From: Leptospira sp. WS39.C2
GTDB lineage: Bacteria; Spirochaetota; Leptospiria; Leptospirales; Leptospiraceae
Length of the DNA stretch: 64,000 bases
Direction of reading: 5' to 3'
NCBI RefSeq assembly: GCF_040833965.1
Contig: NZ_CP162142.1
Span: 2,782,001 to 2,846,000, forward strand
Shown here: positions 1-10,534 of the stretch, piece after piece
How the letters are laid out: every line of letters starts with the position of its first letter
How positions within the stretch are numbered: position 1 is the first letter of the stretch
Position numbers and translations under genes: made by a program
The notes under the pieces: generated by a model
What the model was told of the DNA's origin: nothing
The model's input: the letters and a program-made list of their open reading frames with translations, nothing else
The model's database searches: none

Positions 1-745
1 AAACATTAAAGATCGATTTGGCAAGGCCTTCTGTCGCTTTGAGGACAATGTTTCCAATAAATCCATCACAAACCACAACATCTACTTCACGACCACCACC
101 ATAAAGATCACGGCCTTCTACATTTCCTACAAAGTTGAATGGAATTTTTTTTAAGAGATCAAAGGTTTTGACAGAAACGGTATTTCCTTTTTTGTCTTCT
201 TCCCCATTGGAAAGAATTCCTACTTTTGGTTTTTGGATTCCAAAAAGTTCTTTTGCATAAATTTCACCCATGATGGCAAATTGTGCTAGGTATTCTGGTT
301 TGCAGTCAACATTGGCACCTGCATCTAACAGAAGTACAGGTGGACCTTCCTCTCTAGGAATATGTGCAGCAATTGGCGGACGCAGAACGCCCGGTAGGCG
401 ACCAAGGTGTAATAATGCAGCGGCCATAGTAGCACCTGTGTTTCCAGGAGAAAACACACCGATACATTCTTTATCTGCTACTAAACGAACTGCTTTGACT
501 ACGGAAGAATCCTCCATAGCGCGGACTGCTATGGATGGAGAATCATTCATACCGATAATTTCAGTAGAATGTATGACACGGATTTTTTCTGTGTCATAAT
601 CGAATTTTAACAGGATATCAAGTAACTCTTGTTCATCGCCAACGAGCGAAACAGACAGTCCGAATTCTCGTACTGCCAGTACCGCGCCCTCGACGATACC
701 TTCAGGGCCGTAATCTCCGCTCATCGCGTCCACGGCGACCCACAT
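1..745 (-). CDS. plsX: Phosphate acyltransferase PlsX (3' end cut by window)
   Basis: PlsX makes acyl-phosphate from acyl-ACP for the first step of phospholipid synthesis; it is a peripheral cytoplasmic enzyme. Reading the minus strand from the ATG at 745 gives an open frame to the left edge. It starts [16 protein letters not shown], matching the family opening xIAVDAMGGD, and later shows the family blocks [13 protein letters not shown] and [13 protein letters not shown]. About 248 residues are visible, so roughly the last quarter of a ~330-residue enzyme is missing. It begins 5 bp after the rpmF stop; rpmF-plsX is a widely conserved pair linking ribosome and lipid genes. The identification is firm. 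Confidence 0.95.
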   Translation of the reverse strand, partial: MWVAVDAMSGDYGPEGIVEGAVLAVREFGLSVSLVGDEQELLDILLKFDYDTEKIRVIHSTEIIGMNDSPSIAVRAMEDSSVVKAVRLVADKECIGVFSPGNTGATMAAALLHLGRLPGVLRPPIAAHIPREEGPPVLLLDAGANVDCKPEYLAQFAIMGEIYAKELFGIQKPKVGILSNGEEDKKGNTVSVKTFDLLKKIPFNFVGNVEGRDLYGGGREVDVVVCDGFIGNIVLKATEGLAKSIFNV

Positions 746-750
746 GACGG

Positions 751-951
751 TTAGTTATCTTCGGTCGTTTTTTTAACTTTTTGAGCGACTACGAGTTTAC
801 CCTTATAAAAACCGCAATAAGGGCATACACGGTGGGACAGAACAAATGATCCACAATTGGAACACGGGTTTAAGTTAGGTTTGCCAATCGCGTGATGGGC
901 TCTTTTAGTTCTAACTTTCGATTTTGATTTACGTCTCTTTGGGACTGCCAT
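751..951 (-). CDS. rpmF: 50S ribosomal protein L32
   Basis: Small ribosomal protein of the large subunit, 66 residues. It opens [18 protein letters not shown], the standard basic L32 N-terminus, and carries two CxxC pairs (CSNC and CPYC) expected to hold zinc, so this is the zinc-binding C+ form. An AGAGGA ribosome-binding site lies just upstream of the ATG at 951. plsX follows after 5 bp, so the two are almost certainly co-transcribed. Confidence 0.97.
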   Translation of the reverse strand: MAVPKRRKSKSKVRTKRAHHAIGKPNLNPCSNCGSFVLSHRVCPYCGFYKGKLVVAQKVKKTTEDN

Positions 952-1018
952 GGCTATCCTCTATGGAATTATAACTGGTTTTTACTATGTTTTGGAAATC
1001 CGATGTGAAAACAATATT

Positions 1019-1633
1019 TTAATTTTCTATGCTCTCGATAAGAGACCGTAATTCGGCGTGTTTGTGATAAAAAGAGGAACGATTACAGACCAAACGGGCC
1101 GTACTATACATAATTGACTCAAATTCCTTGAGACCATTGGCTTTTAAGGTGCCCCCAGTAGAAACTAAGTCCACAATGCAGTCCGAAAGTCCCACAATCG
1201 GTGCAAGCTCTATCGACCCGTACAGTTTGATGATTTCGCAAGAAATGCCTTTTGAAAAAAAATATTCACGAGTGAGGTTCGGGTATTTGGTTGCTACACG
1301 TACCTTTGACCTTTTTGCAAACAGATCAAAGTCAGGAAAGGAAGCAAGAGACAATCGACAGGCACCTAATTTGAGATCTACTGGTGCCACAAGGTCAAAT
1401 CCACCTTCTCTTAAGATGTCCCAACCGACAATTCCCACATCAGCTGCCGCCTCTTCAACGTAGGTACAAACATCTTGTGATCTAACAAATAATAATCGGA
1501 GGCGTTTGTCTTCTGAGACATAGGTAAGTTCTTTAGAACCCTCGGATGGCAAATTTTTAAGCCACCCTTTGGATTTCAAAAGAAGAGCAGTTTCTTCGGC
1601 AAGCCTACCTTTCGGGAGAGCCAAAGTTAACAT
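1019..1633 (-). CDS. hisG: ATP phosphoribosyltransferase, short form HisG
   Basis: Catalyses the first step of histidine synthesis, joining ATP and PRPP. The 204-residue length and opening [15 protein letters not shown] mark the short HisG, which lacks the C-terminal regulatory domain and in known cases needs HisZ as partner. The PRPP-binding stretch [16 protein letters not shown] is present near residue 155. No hisZ or other his gene is in the window. The start is 3 bp after the stop of the upstream TPR gene, so hisG is probably translated as part of the cmk-rpsA-TPR transcript. Confidence 0.95.
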   Translation of the reverse strand: MLTLALPKGRLAEETALLLKSKGWLKNLPSEGSKELTYVSEDKRLRLLFVRSQDVCTYVEEAAADVGIVGWDILREGGFDLVAPVDLKLGACRLSLASFPDFDLFAKRSKVRVATKYPNLTREYFFSKGISCEIIKLYGSIELAPIVGLSDCIVDLVSTGGTLKANGLKEFESIMYSTARLVCNRSSFYHKHAELRSLIESIEN

Positions 1634-1636
1634 AGG

Positions 1637-2383
1637 CTAGTTTTTCCCGAGTTTAAGGAGTAAATAACTAGCAAGCAGTTTCACATCTTCACCAGATTCT
1701 GCACTGTCGAGTTTTAACGCTTTTTCGAGGAATTGTTTTGCACTGGCTTTGTCACCAGTTAAATAAGACAAACGTCCCGCCTGGTAGTATGACCATGCTT
1801 TAAACCCATTGAGTTCTCGCGCAGGTTCAATTACTACAGCAGCAATTTTATAATTTTCTAAGGATTTGATTGTATTTTTTTCACGTTCCCGGTAATTTCC
1901 CGCGAGGTAAAAATAGAGTGCTTTGATTTCTTTTGGAGTGTCGATTTTTTTTGCTGCATCTTCTAAATAAGACGCTGCTTTTCCAAACTCTCCCTTTTCC
2001 GCATACAATTTCGAAAGGTCCTTCCAAACTCGAAGTTCCATTCTACCTGTACTTTGGTTTTGCAAAAACACTTCTAAACTTTGGATTTGTGCATCCAAAC
2101 TAACATTCGCTTTTTGGTGAGTGAGTTTTAAGTCTTCTAGAGTAACCGTTTCTTTTTCAAAAAGGTACTGTCTGTATTCAAAAAAACCAATGACACCAGC
2201 TAACACGACAATGGCGGAAGCGAGGCTAATAAAAACGGTCTTACGATTTTTTGATAAAAAATGAGTGAACCTTAAAAAAACGAATTCCGCTTTGGAACCT
2301 TCAAAGTCAGCGAACTCATCCTTTTGGATGAGTTCGGCTTGTTTTTTTTGTTCGATGATGTTCTTTTTATGAAACTTATCCAT
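1637..2383 (-). CDS. Membrane-anchored TPR protein, YfgM-like
   Basis: A 248-residue protein with a charged cytoplasmic N-terminus, one transmembrane helix at about residues 49-70 (core SLASAIVVLAGVIGFF), then a helical tetratricopeptide-repeat region to the end. A short basic N-tail, single helix and exported TPRs resemble the YfgM/TPR_21 family, which assists envelope protein folding in other bacteria; that function is not shown here. Repeat-like stretches include SYYQAGRLSYLTGDKASAKQFLEKAL written in parts as SYYQAGRLSYLTGD and KQFLEKALKL. It lies 4 bp after rpsA and 3 bp before hisG, inside one transcription unit. Confidence 0.7.
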   Translation of the reverse strand: MDKFHKKNIIEQKKQAELIQKDEFADFEGSKAEFVFLRFTHFLSKNRKTVFISLASAIVVLAGVIGFFEYRQYLFEKETVTLEDLKLTHQKANVSLDAQIQSLEVFLQNQSTGRMELRVWKDLSKLYAEKGEFGKAASYLEDAAKKIDTPKEIKALYFYLAGNYREREKNTIKSLENYKIAAVVIEPARELNGFKAWSYYQAGRLSYLTGDKASAKQFLEKALKLDSAESGEDVKLLASYLLLKLGKN

Positions 2384-2387
2384 ATAC

Positions 2388-4088
2388 CTATCGGTTTTGG
2401 TTTAAATTCATAAAAGATCCGATGGATTCACGTGAAGGTTGGTTGTCTTCCTTCATGTATTTAGCCATCTCTTCTCTTTCTACTGCTTTATCAAAGTCTT
2501 TGATAGAGAGAGAAATCTTTTTGTTGTTAGGTTCAATTTTTACCACAACAGTGCGAACAGAATCACCTACTTTGTAAAGGTCTTCTAACTTGATGTTACG
2601 ACCATCTGGGATTTCAGAAATGTGAACAAGGCCTTCGTAACCAGGTTCTACTTCCACAAATACTCCAAAACTAACGATGGATTTCACACGGCCTTCCACA
2701 AGAGTACCTGGTGGGTATTTTTTGCGAAGAGCTTCATAAGGGTGTTCGGAAAGTTGTTTTAATCCACAGCTAATTCGTTGTGCATCTAAGTTTACATCTA
2801 GGATTTTGTATTGAACCGATTGGCCTTTTTTAAGAAGGTTTAGTGGGTTCTTTTCTTTTTCATCCCAAGTGATATCAGAGATATGAATGAGTCCCTCGAT
2901 TCCACTTTCTACTTCCACGAAAGCACCATATTTAGTGATCCCAGTGATTTTACCTTCGAGAACATTTCCTGCACGAACGTTCGCAGAAAGAGCTTCCCAA
3001 GGGTTAGGTAGGAGTTGTTTGAGTCCGAGAGACAAACGTCTTGCTTCGAAATCAATGTCTAAAATTTCAGAGTCAACTTCTTGGCCTTTTTTCAAAACAT
3101 CTTTTGGATGAGGTGGTTTTTTTGCCCAAGAAAGTTCTGTTGTATGGATGAGTCCTTCTAAACCTTCTTTGAGTTCTACGAAAGCACCGAAGTTGGTGAG
3201 GGAAGTTACGATTCCTCGCACTACCATTCCTTTTTCGAGTTCTTTCTTAGCCCATGCCCAAGGATCTTCATACAACTGTTTGATGCCGAGGGATAGTTTG
3301 TTGTTTTCCTTGTCGATTTCAAGGACAGTCACTTCCACTTCTGCACCAATATTGAAGTATTGTTTGAAAGGAGCAAATTTCTTATAAGAGATATCGTTTT
3401 GGCGGAGGAGTCCGACTACTTCGTAAACAGAAAGGAAAACACCAAAGTTGGCAATTTTCACAACCTTTCCTGTTACTTTGTCTCCGACTTTTACTTTGCC
3501 GAGGAGCTCTTCCCACTTTTCGCCGTTAATTTCGTCGAGAAGGGTTTTACGAGACACAACACCGGTTCTCGTTTTTTCATTGAGTTCGATGATTTTGAAT
3601 GAAAACTCTTTTCCACCTTCTGTGGATTCTTTAAAACGAACCCCTACGTGAGAAGCTGGTAGGAATAATTGGATTCCTTCGCTTTCTACGAGGTAACCTT
3701 TGTTTTTCACTTCACCGACAATTTTGCCAGAGAGTGGGTATCCGTTTTGGCTTGCATCTTTGATGGTTTCCCATCCAACTCTTTGGTCCGCTTCTTTTTT
3801 GGAGAGGACACAATAACCGTCGACCCGTTTTTTGATGATCGCACTGACTTTCTCACCACGTTTTGGCGTTTCAGAGAAGTCTTCACGAGAAACACGAGCT
3901 TCTAATTTTTCTCCAATATCAAGGAAAACAGTGTCACCGATGACATCAACGACAGTACCTTCAATCAGGGTACCTTTTCCTGCGGAGTTCTCTTGTTCTT
4001 GTGATTGTGACTGCGATTCCCACTTCTCTAATAATTCGCCGAAGGAAGTGGTCTCATTTTTGGGGGAGGATGGGTTGGTTGAATTCAA
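2388..4088 (-). CDS. rpsA: 30S ribosomal protein S1
   Basis: S1 binds mRNA on the small subunit and helps start translation. The 566-residue protein contains six S1/OB repeats, at about residues 38-100, 115-180, 200-267, 285-355, 372-442 and 459-528. The last four are the most alike, each with a block like [27 protein letters not shown]. Length and repeat number match full bacterial S1. The only plausible start is a TTG at 4088 with no clear Shine-Dalgarno, in keeping with the weak leader and autoregulation known for rpsA elsewhere. It follows cmk by 20 bp, the widely conserved cmk-rpsA order. Confidence 0.95.
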   Translation of the reverse strand: MNSTNPSSPKNETTSFGELLEKWESQSQSQEQENSAGKGTLIEGTVVDVIGDTVFLDIGEKLEARVSREDFSETPKRGEKVSAIIKKRVDGYCVLSKKEADQRVGWETIKDASQNGYPLSGKIVGEVKNKGYLVESEGIQLFLPASHVGVRFKESTEGGKEFSFKIIELNEKTRTGVVSRKTLLDEINGEKWEELLGKVKVGDKVTGKVVKIANFGVFLSVYEVVGLLRQNDISYKKFAPFKQYFNIGAEVEVTVLEIDKENNKLSLGIKQLYEDPWAWAKKELEKGMVVRGIVTSLTNFGAFVELKEGLEGLIHTTELSWAKKPPHPKDVLKKGQEVDSEILDIDFEARRLSLGLKQLLPNPWEALSANVRAGNVLEGKITGITKYGAFVEVESGIEGLIHISDITWDEKEKNPLNLLKKGQSVQYKILDVNLDAQRISCGLKQLSEHPYEALRKKYPPGTLVEGRVKSIVSFGVFVEVEPGYEGLVHISEIPDGRNIKLEDLYKVGDSVRTVVVKIEPNNKKISLSIKDFDKAVEREEMAKYMKEDNQPSRESIGSFMNLNQNR

Positions 4089-4108
4089 TGGTTACCGGGA
4101 TACAAAAC

Positions 4109-4861
4109 TTAGATTTGCCCAGAGGGTGAAACCTTGGACAGGATAGTATTTAGGACAGTTTCTGTGTCGAGGGTGCTCGTGTCAATCAGGATTGCGTCCG
4201 GAGCTTGTTTCAGGGGGGCCACTGTACGGGTGGTATCACTCTCGTCCCGGGCCTCAATTTCTTCTTTGATGTGGTTTAGGTCGGCTTTGAAGCCTTTTGC
4301 CACTAATTCCTCGTATCGGCGTTTGGCCCGAACTTCCACAGAGGCGGTGAGAAAAAATTTAAATTTGGACTTCGGAAAAACTTCGGTCCCGATGTCTCGG
4401 CCATCCATGACAAGAGTATGGGTCCTTGCAAATTCCCGGATGTGGCGGTTTAAGATTTCCCGAAAGGCACGCCTTGGGGCAATGTAACGGATTTTTTTTG
4501 TGATTTCGGGGTCACGGATTTCATGGCTTATGTCTCTTTCTCCGAGGAACATTAGGTTCTCACCTTTCGAGGAAAGTTCACAGTGTACGGGAATTTTTGC
4601 GACGGAGAAACCAAACACTGCTTCGTCCTTTTCGAGAATGGTTGCATCCGCGAGTTTTTCAGTAAAAAAAGGAAATTTGGAATCGTCTTCTTTTGTTTCT
4701 TGGAATTTTTCCCAAATAGCAAACGTTAATGCCCGGTAAAAAGCTCCAGAATCCAAATAATGATAACCCAATTTGGTTGCGATCATCCGAGCAAGAGTAC
4801 TTTTTCCGGAACCGGCAGGCCCATCAATGGCGATTACGTTTTCAATCGTATGTAAACTCAT
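4109..4861 (-). CDS. cmk: Cytidylate kinase
   Basis: Phosphorylates CMP and dCMP to the diphosphates. The P-loop GPAGSGKST is at residues 14-22, followed by YHYLDSGAFYRALTF for nucleotide-monophosphate binding. The conserved VMDGRDIGTEVFP block and the KRRYEELVAKG lid region come later. 250 residues is slightly longer than the usual ~225. rpsA follows closely. aroA, which often precedes cmk in bacteria, is also upstream on the same strand here (7863-6577), but an inverted kinase gene separates the two. Confidence 0.95.
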   Translation of the reverse strand: MSLHTIENVIAIDGPAGSGKSTLARMIATKLGYHYLDSGAFYRALTFAIWEKFQETKEDDSKFPFFTEKLADATILEKDEAVFGFSVAKIPVHCELSSKGENLMFLGERDISHEIRDPEITKKIRYIAPRRAFREILNRHIREFARTHTLVMDGRDIGTEVFPKSKFKFFLTASVEVRAKRRYEELVAKGFKADLNHIKEEIEARDESDTTRTVAPLKQAPDAILIDTSTLDTETVLNTILSKVSPSGQI

Positions 4862-5005
4862 AAGTAGAATACCAAAAATTATGGATGGATTTGATTTCGT
4901 CTATAGGAATTCTTTGGCCCAAACATAGGCTAACGAATCCTATATGTATTAAGATTGACATGTTTTTTTTCGTCCAAAGGATCAAAAAGAAAGGATGGGG
5001 TTTTC

Positions 5006-6529
5006 GTGAAAATTCGAAATCGTAATCTGGACCCAGAACGCATTGCTGACTTTGAAAGTTTTCGGAGCGGCGTCTTAGAACAGATCGTTAAAAACTCACC
5101 CCTTAGTACCCTCCTTCACGAAATCGTCAAAGGAATTGAAGCTCTCAATCCAACGATGATTTGTACGATAGTTCTCATCGAAGACCAAAAAATTAGAATT
5201 GGAGCAGCTCCCTCCCTCCCCAAAATTTATAATGATGCGATTGAAGGTGTTCATATTGGACCAGAAACAGGGTCTTGTGGGACAGCAGCTTATACCGGCA
5301 GTAGGGTGATTGTGGAAGATATCGATACAAGCCCACTGTGGCGAAATTACAAAGACGTTGCCTTACAAGTGGGACTTCTTTCTTGTTGGTCAGAACCAAT
5401 CCGTATCAGTTCTGAAATTGTTGTAGGAACCTTTGCTATTTACCACCGAGAAATTGCAAGTCCCACCGAATTTGATATTTTTATCATATCAGAAACTGCG
5501 GATTTGGTGAGCATTGCTTTTGAAAAATCCATCACATCAACAAAACTTCTGGAAAGTGAAAAACGATTCCGAGACTTCTTTGAAAAAAACTCATCGGTAA
5601 TTTTAATCGTAGAACCGCTGACAGGTGACATCATTGATGCGAATGAATCGGCCGTTTCATTTTATGGATACACACACGAACAAATTACGAAGATGAATAT
5701 TGATTTCATCAATCTCTTAAACCATGATGACCATAAAAAAGAAAGGATGTTGGCCTTAAGTGAAAACAAAAGTTTTTTCACCTTCTCACACAAATTAGCA
5801 AATGGAGAAACAAAACAAGTAGAAGTATATTCTACTCCCATTCATACACATGATCGCTCTCTCCTTTATTCAATTGTACACGATGTCACAGAAAGAAAAA
5901 TCGCGGAAGAAAAAGTCAACGCACTTCTATCTGAAAAAGAAATGATCCTCCGTGAAGTTCACCATCGTATTAAAAACAATATGACAATACTAAACAATCT
6001 TTTAGAACTTCAAGCAAACTCACAAGAAAATGAAGCCATCCGTCAATCATTGAAAGAAGCAACCAGTCGTATTAAAACCATGTCTTTATTGTATGACAAA
6101 TTATATTCAGGGAAATTTAACCAAAATTTATTCCTAAAAGAATATTTGGATCCTTTATCGAATGAGATTATTTCTTTATTCCCTTATCCAGTAAAATTAA
6201 ATTCAGAAATTCAAAACATCAAACTAAATCCTGAACAATTACAAGCGATTGGAATCATTACAAACGAACTTTTGACAAATAGTTTGAAATATGCGCGGAA
6301 CACTTCTCATGAATTGGAAATTCAAATCAAAGTTTGGTCAGAAGATGGATATTTTCACCTTCTTATCTGTGACAATGGAAGTGGTTTTCATCTAAACCAA
6401 ACAAGTTCAGAAAACAACGGATTTGGTTTGAGTTTGGTTACTATGTTAACCAAACAAATTAAAGGTGAACTCTCATTTAATGGTGATAGTGGCGCATCTT
6501 ACAGATTCAAAATCCCACTTCAAAAATAA
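5006..6529 (+). CDS. GAF-PAS sensor histidine kinase, HisKA_2 type
   Basis: Probable soluble sensor kinase. About residues 20-180 form a GAF domain (IRIGAAPSLP, GPETGSCGTAAY), then a PAS domain with KRFRDFFEKNSSVIL at about 185-310. The HisKA_2 phosphoacceptor block EVHHRIKNNMTILNNLLEL has its histidines at about 319-320. A HATPase domain follows, with NELLTNSLKYARN (N box), CDNGSGF (G1) and GFGLSLV (G2). There is no transmembrane segment or receiver domain. I chose the GTG at 5006, preceded by AAGGATGGGG; a TTG at 4955 would add 17 residues but has no ribosome site. It is transcribed opposite to both neighbours, between aroA and cmk. The ligand and partner regulator are unknown. Confidence 0.85.
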   Translation: MKIRNRNLDPERIADFESFRSGVLEQIVKNSPLSTLLHEIVKGIEALNPTMICTIVLIEDQKIRIGAAPSLPKIYNDAIEGVHIGPETGSCGTAAYTGSRVIVEDIDTSPLWRNYKDVALQVGLLSCWSEPIRISSEIVVGTFAIYHREIASPTEFDIFIISETADLVSIAFEKSITSTKLLESEKRFRDFFEKNSSVILIVEPLTGDIIDANESAVSFYGYTHEQITKMNIDFINLLNHDDHKKERMLALSENKSFFTFSHKLANGETKQVEVYSTPIHTHDRSLLYSIVHDVTERKIAEEKVNALLSEKEMILREVHHRIKNNMTILNNLLELQANSQENEAIRQSLKEATSRIKTMSLLYDKLYSGKFNQNLFLKEYLDPLSNEIISLFPYPVKLNSEIQNIKLNPEQLQAIGIITNELLTNSLKYARNTSHELEIQIKVWSEDGYFHLLICDNGSGFHLNQTSSENNGFGLSLVTMLTKQIKGELSFNGDSGASYRFKIPLQK

Positions 6530-6576
6530 CTACAGTCGTTTCAACAGAACCCTCAATCGATTAGGTAAAACAAATC

Positions 6577-7863
6577 TCAAAATGATTTTAAGATGTCAAA
6601 AAACCCAGGGAAACTCGTATCCACCCAACTTGTATCATCAAAAGAAAGATCGACTCCTGTAAGTTTAGAAAGGATCGCAAAACTCATTGCGATTCGATGG
6701 TCCATAAAGGTTTCAATTTTTGTATTTTGAATCGAAGATGTTTCACCAAATTCATATCCATCCTTTACTTCATTGACCTTCACTCCTAATTTTTCTAAAT
6801 TAGAAACCATGGAATGGATTCGATCTGATTCTTTTGCACGGAGTTCTTCGGCATGAGAAATTTGAAACCCACCCTCTGAAAATAAACCTGCAATGGTTAA
6901 AATAGGAATTTCGTCAATGATCGAAGGGATTAAATCTTCTGTGATGATTGTCCGTTTTAATTTCGATGGATACACAAGTAAGTCACCAATCTCTTCTCCA
7001 CATTCCACGCGTTTGGCGACAATTTCAATTTTTCCACCCATATTTTGTAAAACAGTTAGGATTCCAATCCGAGATGGATTGAGTCCAATGTTTTTGATGA
7101 GGAGAGGTTCGCTCCCTCCCACACAAAGTCCAAACACGATATAAAAAGCGGCACTGGATATATCACCAGGGATCACATACCTTGTCCCTTCAAACTGGTA
7201 AGGAGGTTTTACTGTGAAGTGATAAGACGAATGGTGCTCGATATTCCCACCCAAAAACCGAATCATATTTTCTGTATGGTCCCTTGATACTTCCGATTCT
7301 CTATACTCAATCGAAATCTCCGAAGCAAGAGCCGCAAGTACCAGTGCACTTTTGATCTGTGCTGAAGCAATCTTACTCGTGTAAGAATAATTTTTTAATT
7401 GTTTTCCTTGGATGAGAAGTGGAGCTCTGTTGTTACCTTCCACAGAAGTAATGTCTGCACCCATCTCATTTAAGGGGTCCATGATCCTTGCCATGGGTCG
7501 TTTGCAAAGGGAAGCGTCACCTGTTAATGTCGCTTTGATTTGAGGAAGTCCTGAAAGAAGTCCTGCAGAGAGCCTGATCCCAGTCCCCGCATTCCCAAAA
7601 TCCAGAACCGTCTTCGGAGATTTGAGATTCCCTTTGCCAGGGCTTACCACAGAGTAACTCCCCTTTCCGATGGAAGTGACAGAAAGGCCCATCGATTCAA
7701 AACAATGGAGGGTATGCAGAGGGTCTTCCCCTTCTAAAAAGCCATGGATTTCGGATTTCCCTTGGGAGAGAGCACAAAAAAGTACGGACCGATGAGAGAT
7801 CGACTTATCTCCAGGGACATAAATTTCTTTTTTCGCATTTAATTTGATTTGTGGCTTCAACAT
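6577..7863 (-). CDS. aroA: 3-phosphoshikimate 1-carboxyvinyltransferase (EPSP synthase)
   Basis: Joins shikimate-3-phosphate and PEP in the pathway to chorismate. From the ATG at 7863 the protein is 428 residues, the usual size. It shows [14 protein letters not shown] near the N-terminus (phosphate/substrate-binding Lys and Ser), [28 protein letters not shown] and, near the C-terminus, [11 protein letters not shown] and [11 protein letters not shown]. The frame stays open upstream to a TTG at 7950, but the extra 29 residues do not look like AroA. It converges with the kinase at 6529; no terminator hairpin is visible in the 47-bp gap. Confidence 0.94.
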   Translation of the reverse strand: MLKPQIKLNAKKEIYVPGDKSISHRSVLFCALSQGKSEIHGFLEGEDPLHTLHCFESMGLSVTSIGKGSYSVVSPGKGNLKSPKTVLDFGNAGTGIRLSAGLLSGLPQIKATLTGDASLCKRPMARIMDPLNEMGADITSVEGNNRAPLLIQGKQLKNYSYTSKIASAQIKSALVLAALASEISIEYRESEVSRDHTENMIRFLGGNIEHHSSYHFTVKPPYQFEGTRYVIPGDISSAAFYIVFGLCVGGSEPLLIKNIGLNPSRIGILTVLQNMGGKIEIVAKRVECGEEIGDLLVYPSKLKRTIITEDLIPSIIDEIPILTIAGLFSEGGFQISHAEELRAKESDRIHSMVSNLEKLGVKVNEVKDGYEFGETSSIQNTKIETFMDHRIAMSFAILSKLTGVDLSFDDTSWVDTSFPGFFDILKSF

Positions 7864-7950
7864 GTTGTATTTTTCTAAAAAGTATTTTGCAATTTGGCGC
7901 TTCTTTATTAGCGTTTGTCGGAAACCTAAGTTTCCTTTACGAACAACCAA

Positions 7951-10488
7951 ATGCCTCTAGATACCAGTAAAAATAACCAAAAGATCCCAGTCAATCCAGG
8001 TGAAGTCCTTTTCATTGGAGGTAAGGCCTCTCAGTCCATGAACATCCTACATGAAGGATCTGTTCGAGTGGAGACAACACTTGGTGATACAAGTATTGTT
8101 TTGTATAGTTTGGAGGGTGCAAATCTAACTCCTGGAATCTTTGCACTTCTCGAAGGAACACCTTATCCCTATACTATTCGTGCGAAAACTTCCTGTGTGG
8201 TCTCCACTTATGTGATGAACCAACCCAATGCAAAAAAAACTCTCACAACAAAGGTATCGGTGGGAGTGATGGCGGTTCGTACCTTACTGAAAGAAATCGG
8301 AGAACTTTACAAACGAGTTTTGTCGATCAAAGGCCTTGCATCAAAATTTGAACAAACGATGGACAATTTAGGTGCAGTGTATTATATACTAAACCCTTCC
8401 ATCTTTTCTGATGTCACACCAGGCTCAATCATCACAAGAGATGAAAACATCATTGATCCAGTGATGAAACTCATCCGAAACAATTTAGCTGGTTTCCAGG
8501 AACACGGCGGGATGTTACCAGACAAACCAACAATCACATTTTTAGAAGAAGACCACGGCGAATTTTTTGAAAAAGATTATAGCGAATCAATTGAATGGAA
8601 TGATGCAGAATTCCATTTCATTCGAAAAATTTTATCAGTGAATCCTAAAATTTCACAAGCCTTGTTCGAAGCAGATCCTAGTCTTTTACAAAGTGCCGCG
8701 GAAAGTTATGTAAAAACCTACCGTGAATTATTTGAATTACTCAGCAAAGAAACTTATGATTTATCCGAAACGATGAATTCGATGTTTGTAGGAGAAAATG
8801 CACTCCTTGAAAAATTCAATTTAACATTAGATTTATTTAATACTGGTTATTCAACAATCCCTTCCACCGTATTACTTCCGATCACTGAGTGGGCATTGAA
8901 AAAATCCAAATCACTTTTGGATGAATACAAACAAATTTTTGGAACCAATTATGCATCACTTGGTAACTGTTTGGACAAACTCGAATCCAAACAATTAGAA
9001 CTAACAAACAAATACGGCCATGAACTGAATGCACAAAAAAATAAAGAAGAAGCCATTGCCCAAGGGAATGACCCCATTCGCGCAGGTATTGACACCAAAG
9101 CTCTTAAAGTGGAACTTCTCAACTCTGCAAGCCAAATCCTAAATTATTCACAAGCGGATCCTGAAGCCGTTAAAGAGTTCTCCACATTGATGGTAAAACT
9201 CAAATCATTCAAAAACCCACTCGATCCTGAACCAGACAATCGTAAAATCCGTAGAACCATCGCAAAAACGTATTGGGATGTATATAAAAAATCTTTTACC
9301 AAATGGTTACAATCAGGAAAACAAGCTCCAAAGGCCGTAGAACTGATGTTACGGTATGGATACTTTGATGAATCCTTACTCGATGATGGTCATATCGTAG
9401 AACTCGTAGGACGATTGTACCAACCAGGTGGGAACCCAAGTGCACCGATCCACCATGGAACTGATTGGTTAGAAAAAATTTATTCGAGAGAAGTTCCAAC
9501 TTCTGTGGATGAACTAGGACAAACCTTTTTCGAAAAATTGAAAATGGATCTGAAAGATTCAGGGATCAAATCGGAAAAAGACATCCCACCAGATTATGAT
9601 ACAGGGGAAGCAAGGCTTGGATCTGAGATTTCTTCGATGTATGAACCTAACGTGCGCTTGACGTCAGGTAACATTGCAAGCCACTTCCCTATCTTAACAA
9701 AATACCATATTACAATCCCTCTCGAAAAATGTTTTGTTTCCAAAGATGATGTTGAAAAAGCACTCCAATACATACTAGGAGTTGATTACACAGCTTTTAA
9801 TCGTGAAGTGATATACCGAAATGAAGATATTGGTATCAAAAACGAATTCATACAAAGGTCAATCATTCCAGATTTTATCTTAGTTCCATCCATTGGTCCT
9901 AAAATTATGATGTGGCAAGACCTTTCTATATTTCGCGGAGCAGGATCAAAAGAATCAAGAGGTCGGATTTGTATCCCTCATTTTGTGACAGGAGATCTTA
10001 AAACCTTTATGTTGGAAGCAATTGCTGCTTTCCGATGGGAACTCTGCAAAAACATCCTTGGTCCAGACTGGAACAACGTAGGAATACCATCCATCACGGC
10101 AGATTACACAGATTATGTGCAGTTTTATAAAAAAAGTAAGGACCTTTCTCCAGAACTCAAAGAAAAAATCTCTTCTGAATTCAAAAGGTTCCGTACTGAC
10201 CGTGACAAATTCGCATACGACTATTCTTTATGGATTCGGTATGAAGCAGAAGGAGTACAACGTGTCAACCGTGTGGTCCGCTCGATCTTTTACCGACATA
10301 TCCCTTTCCACAAGAATATCCGTGAAAAAGTATCCTCACAACCAGCCTATGCGGAACTCCATAACCGATTTAAAAACATTCGAACTCGCCAACACAAGGA
10401 ATTCGAAAACAAATACAAAAAGTACATGGATGCGAGTGGGAACTTACCAAAAGAATTGTATGAAAATTTAACCTTCTACGAAGTTTAA
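7951..10488 (+). CDS. Large protein with degenerate cyclic-nucleotide-binding domain
   Basis: 845 residues. About residues 15-100 have the beta-roll pattern of a cNMP domain ([30 protein letters not shown]), but the phosphate-binding cassette is abnormal. Where the family has FGE...R-A, this protein has [18 protein letters not shown], lacking both the glutamate and the arginine. The remaining ~740 residues are soluble and mainly helical, with blocks such as [18 protein letters not shown] and [22 protein letters not shown] recognise no family. It starts on the opposite strand 87 bp from aroA. No strong ribosome site precedes the ATG. It may be a scaffold or a cAMP-independent regulator; function is unknown. 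Confidence 0.75.
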   Translation: MPLDTSKNNQKIPVNPGEVLFIGGKASQSMNILHEGSVRVETTLGDTSIVLYSLEGANLTPGIFALLEGTPYPYTIRAKTSCVVSTYVMNQPNAKKTLTTKVSVGVMAVRTLLKEIGELYKRVLSIKGLASKFEQTMDNLGAVYYILNPSIFSDVTPGSIITRDENIIDPVMKLIRNNLAGFQEHGGMLPDKPTITFLEEDHGEFFEKDYSESIEWNDAEFHFIRKILSVNPKISQALFEADPSLLQSAAESYVKTYRELFELLSKETYDLSETMNSMFVGENALLEKFNLTLDLFNTGYSTIPSTVLLPITEWALKKSKSLLDEYKQIFGTNYASLGNCLDKLESKQLELTNKYGHELNAQKNKEEAIAQGNDPIRAGIDTKALKVELLNSASQILNYSQADPEAVKEFSTLMVKLKSFKNPLDPEPDNRKIRRTIAKTYWDVYKKSFTKWLQSGKQAPKAVELMLRYGYFDESLLDDGHIVELVGRLYQPGGNPSAPIHHGTDWLEKIYSREVPTSVDELGQTFFEKLKMDLKDSGIKSEKDIPPDYDTGEARLGSEISSMYEPNVRLTSGNIASHFPILTKYHITIPLEKCFVSKDDVEKALQYILGVDYTAFNREVIYRNEDIGIKNEFIQRSIIPDFILVPSIGPKIMMWQDLSIFRGAGSKESRGRICIPHFVTGDLKTFMLEAIAAFRWELCKNILGPDWNNVGIPSITADYTDYVQFYKKSKDLSPELKEKISSEFKRFRTDRDKFAYDYSLWIRYEAEGVQRVNRVVRSIFYRHIPFHKNIREKVSSQPAYAELHNRFKNIRTRQHKEFENKYKKYMDASGNLPKELYENLTFYEV

Positions 10489-10497
10489 TCCTTGCCA

Positions 10498-10534
10498 GAT
10501 TCCATAAATGCAATTATGTTGCATTTATGGAATC
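10498..10534 (+). promoter_or_regulatory. Perfect 16-bp inverted repeat over a start codon
   Basis: The left arm GATTCCATAAATGCAA (10498-10513) and right arm TTGCATTTATGGAATC (10519-10534) are exact complements around the 5-nt loop TTATG. The ATG of the flavoprotein gene (10527-10529) lies inside the right arm, and there is no T-run after the hairpin, so it is not an ordinary terminator. It could be a DNA operator for a dimeric repressor or an RNA hairpin hiding the start codon. Confidence 0.7.

Noticed and set aside
968..973. TATAAT on the minus strand before rpmF
   Set aside because: It lies 17 bp from the start codon, so transcription would begin inside the ribosome site, and no -35 box is placed correctly.
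2887..4146. Several open frames of 67-104 codons on the plus strand opposite rpsA
   Set aside because: They follow the codon pattern of rpsA read backwards, have no ribosome sites and no recognisable protein features.
7864..7950. N-terminal extension of aroA from a TTG
   Set aside because: The extra 29 residues do not look like EPSP synthase, while the ATG at 7863 gives the normal length.
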